Shown here: piece after piece, positions 61,667 through 64,000 of the stretch
How positions within the stretch are numbered: the stretch's first letter is position 1
Layout: each line of letters starts with the position of its first letter
Source of the DNA: Pelagibius sp037652055
GTDB taxonomy: Bacteria > Pseudomonadota > Alphaproteobacteria > Kiloniellales > Kiloniellaceae
NCBI RefSeq assembly: GCF_037652055.1
Contig: NZ_JBBKAH010000003.1
Coordinates: forward strand, 124,001-188,000
DNA: 64,000 bases
Direction of reading: 5' to 3'
Program-made: the position numbers and the translations under genes
The notes under the pieces: model-generated
Told to the model about the DNA's origin: nothing
Databases searched by the model: none
The model's input: only the letters and a program-made list of their open reading frames with translations

Positions 61667-62515
61667 TCAGCGCCCCTTCTGCTTGGCTTCGCGCTGCTTG
61701 CACAGGCGGTCCAGCAGGATGGCGACAATGACGATTGCGAGGCCAGCCTCGAAGCCGCGTGCGATGTTCACCGTGTTCAGCGCGCGCACCACGGGCTTGC
61801 CGAGGCCATCGGCGCCGACCAGAGCGGCGATGACCACCATCGAGAGCGACAGCATGATGCACTGGGTGAGGCCCGCCATGATGGTCGGCAGGGCGTGCGG
61901 CAGCTCAACCTTCCACAGCAGCTGGCTGCGGGTGGCGCCGAAGGACTCGCCGGCCTCAACCAGGTTCTTCGGCACTGAGGATATGCCGAGATAGGTCAGC
62001 CGGATCGGCGCCGGGATGGCGAAGATCACCGTGGAAATGAGACCCGGCACCACGCCGAGGCCGAAGAGGATGAGGGTCGGGATCAGGTAGACGAAGGTGG
62101 GGATGGTCTGCATGAGGTCGAGCACCGGCCGGATCGCCGTGTAGAGCCAGGGGCGATGCGCGGCGGCGATGCCGACCGGCACGCCGATGACCATGCAGAT
62201 GGCGGTGGCGAAGACCACCAGAGCCAAAGTCTCGATGGTCTCTTCCCAGTAGCCGATGTTTACGATCAACAGCAGGGAGAGCACGATGCCGACCACCAGC
62301 CAGATCGAGCGGTGCAGCCAGTAGGCGAAGGCGGCCAAGAGGGCGATGAGCAGCAGTCCCGGCACCGCTTGCAGGACGTCGATGAGGCCCTCGATGAGGA
62401 AGCCCAGCACGTCCGAGATGAAATTGAAGAACCAGGCGGCGTGCTCGTTCAGAAAGTCGACGAAATTGCTGATCCAGTTGCCCAGCGGGATCTTATATCT
62501 CTCGAGGAAGTCCAT
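61667..62515 (-). CDS. choW: Choline ABC transporter permease ChoW
   Basis: A 282-residue integral membrane protein of the ProW family with about six helices, for example FNFISDVLGFLIEGLIDVL and LIALLAAFAYWL, and a coupling-loop segment GESFGATRSQLLWKVELPHA. It lies between choX and choV. An intercistronic hairpin (62548-62576) separates it from the highly expressed binding protein gene. Confidence 0.92.
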   Translation of the reverse strand: MDFLERYKIPLGNWISNFVDFLNEHAAWFFNFISDVLGFLIEGLIDVLQAVPGLLLIALLAAFAYWLHRSIWLVVGIVLSLLLIVNIGYWEETIETLALVVFATAICMVIGVPVGIAAAHRPWLYTAIRPVLDLMQTIPTFVYLIPTLILFGLGVVPGLISTVIFAIPAPIRLTYLGISSVPKNLVEAGESFGATRSQLLWKVELPHALPTIMAGLTQCIMLSLSMVVIAALVGADGLGKPVVRALNTVNIARGFEAGLAIVIVAILLDRLCKQREAKQKGR

Positions 62516-62547
62516 GGCCGCCCCTCTTCTTCTGCCCCCAAAGCGGA

Positions 62548-62576
62548 ACGGTCAGGCCCGGGAAGAGCCTGACCGT
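62548..62576 (-). terminator. Intercistronic hairpin between choX and choW
   Basis: ACGGTCAGGC (62548-62557) and GCCTGACCGT (62567-62576) are perfect 10-bp arms with a nine-base loop. On the minus strand it follows choX and is trailed by TCCGCTTT. Such hairpins after the receptor gene of ABC operons limit expression of the membrane genes. Confidence 0.7.
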
Positions 62577-62605
62577 CCTGTAGCTTACGTCCTAACCGGC
62601 GCCGA

Positions 62606-63565
62606 TTACAGGCCGAGATGGGCCTTAACCGCGGGCAGTCCCGGCTTGCCGTCCAGGGTGGTGACACCGTCCAGCCAGCCGTCCAGCACGCCCGGGTTGG
62701 CCTTCAGCCACTCGGTGGCCGCGACCTTCTCGTTCTTGCCGTCGTTCAGGATGGCGCCCATGATCGCGCCCTCCATCGGCAGGGTGAAGGAGAGGTTCTC
62801 CAGCAGCTTGCCGACGTTCGGGCACTCGGCCGTGTAGCCCTTGCGCACGTTGGTGAACACCGTGGCGCCACCGTAGTCCGGGCCGAAGAAATCGTCGCCG
62901 CCCGAGAGGTAGACCAGGTCGAAATTATTGTTCATGGGGTGCGGGGCCCAACCGAGGAAGACGATGTCCTCCTTGCCCCTCACCGCACGGGCAACCTGCG
63001 ACAGCATGCCCTGCTCGGAGGACTCCACCACCTCGAAGCCCTTCATCCCGAAAGCATCCTGGTCGATCATGTCGAGGATCAGGCGGTTGCCGTCGTTGCC
63101 CGGCTCGATGCCGTAGATCTTGCCGTCCAACTGGTCCTTGAACTTGGCGATGTCGGCGAAGTCCTTCAGGCCGGCATCCGCCGTGTACTTCGGCACCGCC
63201 AGGGTATACTTGGCGCCTTCCAGGTTGGCGCGCAGCACCTCGACCGAGCCCTCGTCGCGGTACTTGGCGATGTCACCTTCCATGGTCGGCATCCAGTTGC
63301 CGAGGAAGATGTCGATGTCGCCATTCTTCAGGCTGGCGTAGGTCACCGGCACGGAGAGCACCTCCGCCTCCGGCGCGTAGCCGAGGCCTTCCAGCACCAC
63401 CGAGGTCGCCGCCGTGGTGGCGGTGATGTCGGTCCAGCCGACGTCGGCGAAGCTCACTTCCTTGCAGGCCGCCGGATCGGCAGCCTGTGCAGTGCCGAGC
63501 GCGGCCGCGAAACCAAGCGCCGCCACGGTCGCGCCTGCAGCGCGCGCAAAAATAGTCTTGGTCAT
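62606..63565 (-). CDS. choX: Choline-binding periplasmic protein ChoX
   Basis: A 319-residue substrate-binding protein with a signal peptide (ARAAGATVAALGFAAALGTA, cleavage after AQA near 28). VGWTDITATTAATS near residue 41 and DIFLGNWMPTMEGD supply the aromatic box residues that hold the trimethylammonium group in ChoX; FLGWAPHPMN follows. GGAGG lies nine bases before the ATG at 63565, so longer frames are rejected. It diverges from betI, and the gap holds a BetI-type palindrome. Confidence 0.92.
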   Translation of the reverse strand: MTKTIFARAAGATVAALGFAAALGTAQAADPAACKEVSFADVGWTDITATTAATSVVLEGLGYAPEAEVLSVPVTYASLKNGDIDIFLGNWMPTMEGDIAKYRDEGSVEVLRANLEGAKYTLAVPKYTADAGLKDFADIAKFKDQLDGKIYGIEPGNDGNRLILDMIDQDAFGMKGFEVVESSEQGMLSQVARAVRGKEDIVFLGWAPHPMNNNFDLVYLSGGDDFFGPDYGGATVFTNVRKGYTAECPNVGKLLENLSFTLPMEGAIMGAILNDGKNEKVAATEWLKANPGVLDGWLDGVTTLDGKPGLPAVKAHLGL

Positions 63566-63734
63566 CTCTTGTTGCCTCCTCTTTCCCCAACTGTTCGATG
63601 CCGGCCCGGACTTGCGCCGGGCGGCCGGCCCCGCCTGCCGGCGGTTGGACTGAGTCGCCTGCCGGTGCCGGGCTCGCTGATTGCTATAAACAGCGTCGAT
63701 GGCTGTTATGGAACCGATGCGGCGAGCGTAATTT

Positions 63735-63758
63735 TTTTTGATTGAACGTTCAATCAAA
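63735..63758. promoter_or_regulatory. BetI-type operator
   Basis: A perfect 24-bp palindrome, TTTTGATTGAAC joined to its reverse complement, lies between choX (start 63565) and betI (start 63841). It contains the TTGATTGAACGTTCAAT-type sequence bound by BetI at bet promoters of other proteobacteria. BetI repression, relieved by choline, would control both directions. Confidence 0.85.
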
Positions 63759-63840
63759 ATAAAATACCAATCTCTCCCTAGTGTCCGCGCCTCTGCGCGG
63801 CGTTTCCCTTCACCCAGCGAACGGAGGCCGCGCGCGCGGG

Positions 63841-64000
63841 ATGCCTAAGGTCGGAATGGAAGATCTGCGGCGGCGGCAGTTGATCGCGGCAACCATCACC
63901 TCGATCCACGAGCAGGGATTCGCCAACGCCACCATCGCGCGCATCTCCAAGACCGCCGGCATGTCCGGCGGCATCGTCGCCCACTATTTCGACGACAAGG
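63841..64000 (+). CDS. betI: Choline-responsive repressor BetI (truncated by window end)
   Basis: The first 53 residues of a TetR-family repressor are visible. MPKVGMEDLRRRQLIAATIT and the helix-turn-helix GMSGGIVAHYFDDK match BetI of other proteobacteria closely. The product represses choline uptake and oxidation genes and responds to choline. The rest of the gene and probably betB and betA lie beyond the window. Confidence 0.92.
   Translation, partial: MPKVGMEDLRRRQLIAATITSIHEQGFANATIARISKTAGMSGGIVAHYFDDK

Overview
The window looks like chromosomal DNA of a GC-rich, aerobic or facultative alphaproteobacterium. The gene content (heterotetrameric sarcosine oxidase, choline ABC transporter with BetI, TRAP transporters, DUF1127 and YcgN proteins, methanogen-output-domain sensor, EcfG-like promoters) fits the marine Rhodospirillales/Kiloniellales type, but the lineage is an inference from content only. 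There is no tRNA, rRNA, CRISPR array, transposase or phage gene. Coding density is high and runs on both strands, with most genes in short operons.

Left part (1-30 kb): histidine utilisation (hut), dispersed among other genes. hutF and hutI diverge from one HutC operator, hutG and hutC diverge from a second, hutU followed by a TRAP transporter has a third, and hutH, divergent from a chemoreceptor, has a fourth. All four operators share the core TTGTATATACAA. The route is HutH, HutU, HutI, HutF, HutG, that is histidine to glutamate plus ammonia and formate. At the left edge a second, divergent histidase-like lyase lacks the glycine of its cofactor triad and sits next to an ornithine-cyclodeaminase-family enzyme and hutF. 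Between the hut genes lie an uncharacterised four-gene operon (P-loop NTPase, ABC exporter, alpha/beta hydrolase, lipoprotein), three tandem small exported paralogues with EcfG-like promoters, a von Willebrand-like DUF1194 protein, a GcvA-like regulator with a DUF1127 gene, and an operon of MttB-like methyltransferase, YcgN, ferredoxin-like protein and glutamine amidotransferase.

Middle part (30-42 kb): a MarR regulator, a histidine kinase with a MetOD1 partner, a two-subunit 2-oxoacid:ferredoxin oxidoreductase (korAB), and, divergent from it, a corrinoid methyl-transfer operon: corrinoid protein, DUF1638 protein, a small virulence-factor-domain protein, a MetF-type reductase, a methyltetrahydrofolate:corrinoid methyltransferase and a RACo-type corrinoid reactivator.

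Right part (42-64 kb): an exported acetamidase/formamidase, a D-amino-acid dehydrogenase, a GbdR-like regulator divergent from soxBDAG, a cytochrome P450 with a structured leader, a second MttB-like methyltransferase with an Arg/Gly-rich N-terminus divergent from a dimethylglycine-dehydrogenase-like enzyme, a betaine-homocysteine methyltransferase-like enzyme paired with a 2-oxoglutarate/Fe(II)-type oxygenase, and the choline transporter choXWV with a coupled HAD phosphatase and the start of betI.

Together the genes describe uptake of choline and related methylated amines and stepwise removal of their methyl groups, both oxidatively (DMGDH, Sox) and by a B12/tetrahydrofolate route (MttB, corrinoid protein, MTHF methyltransferase, RACo), next to histidine catabolism that also releases C1 as formate. 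The most unusual items are the MIO-deficient lyase, the complete corrinoid pathway next to korAB, recurring Arg/Gly-rich tails on four C1 enzymes, the HutC-linked chemoreceptor and TRAP transporter, and the tandem small-protein family.
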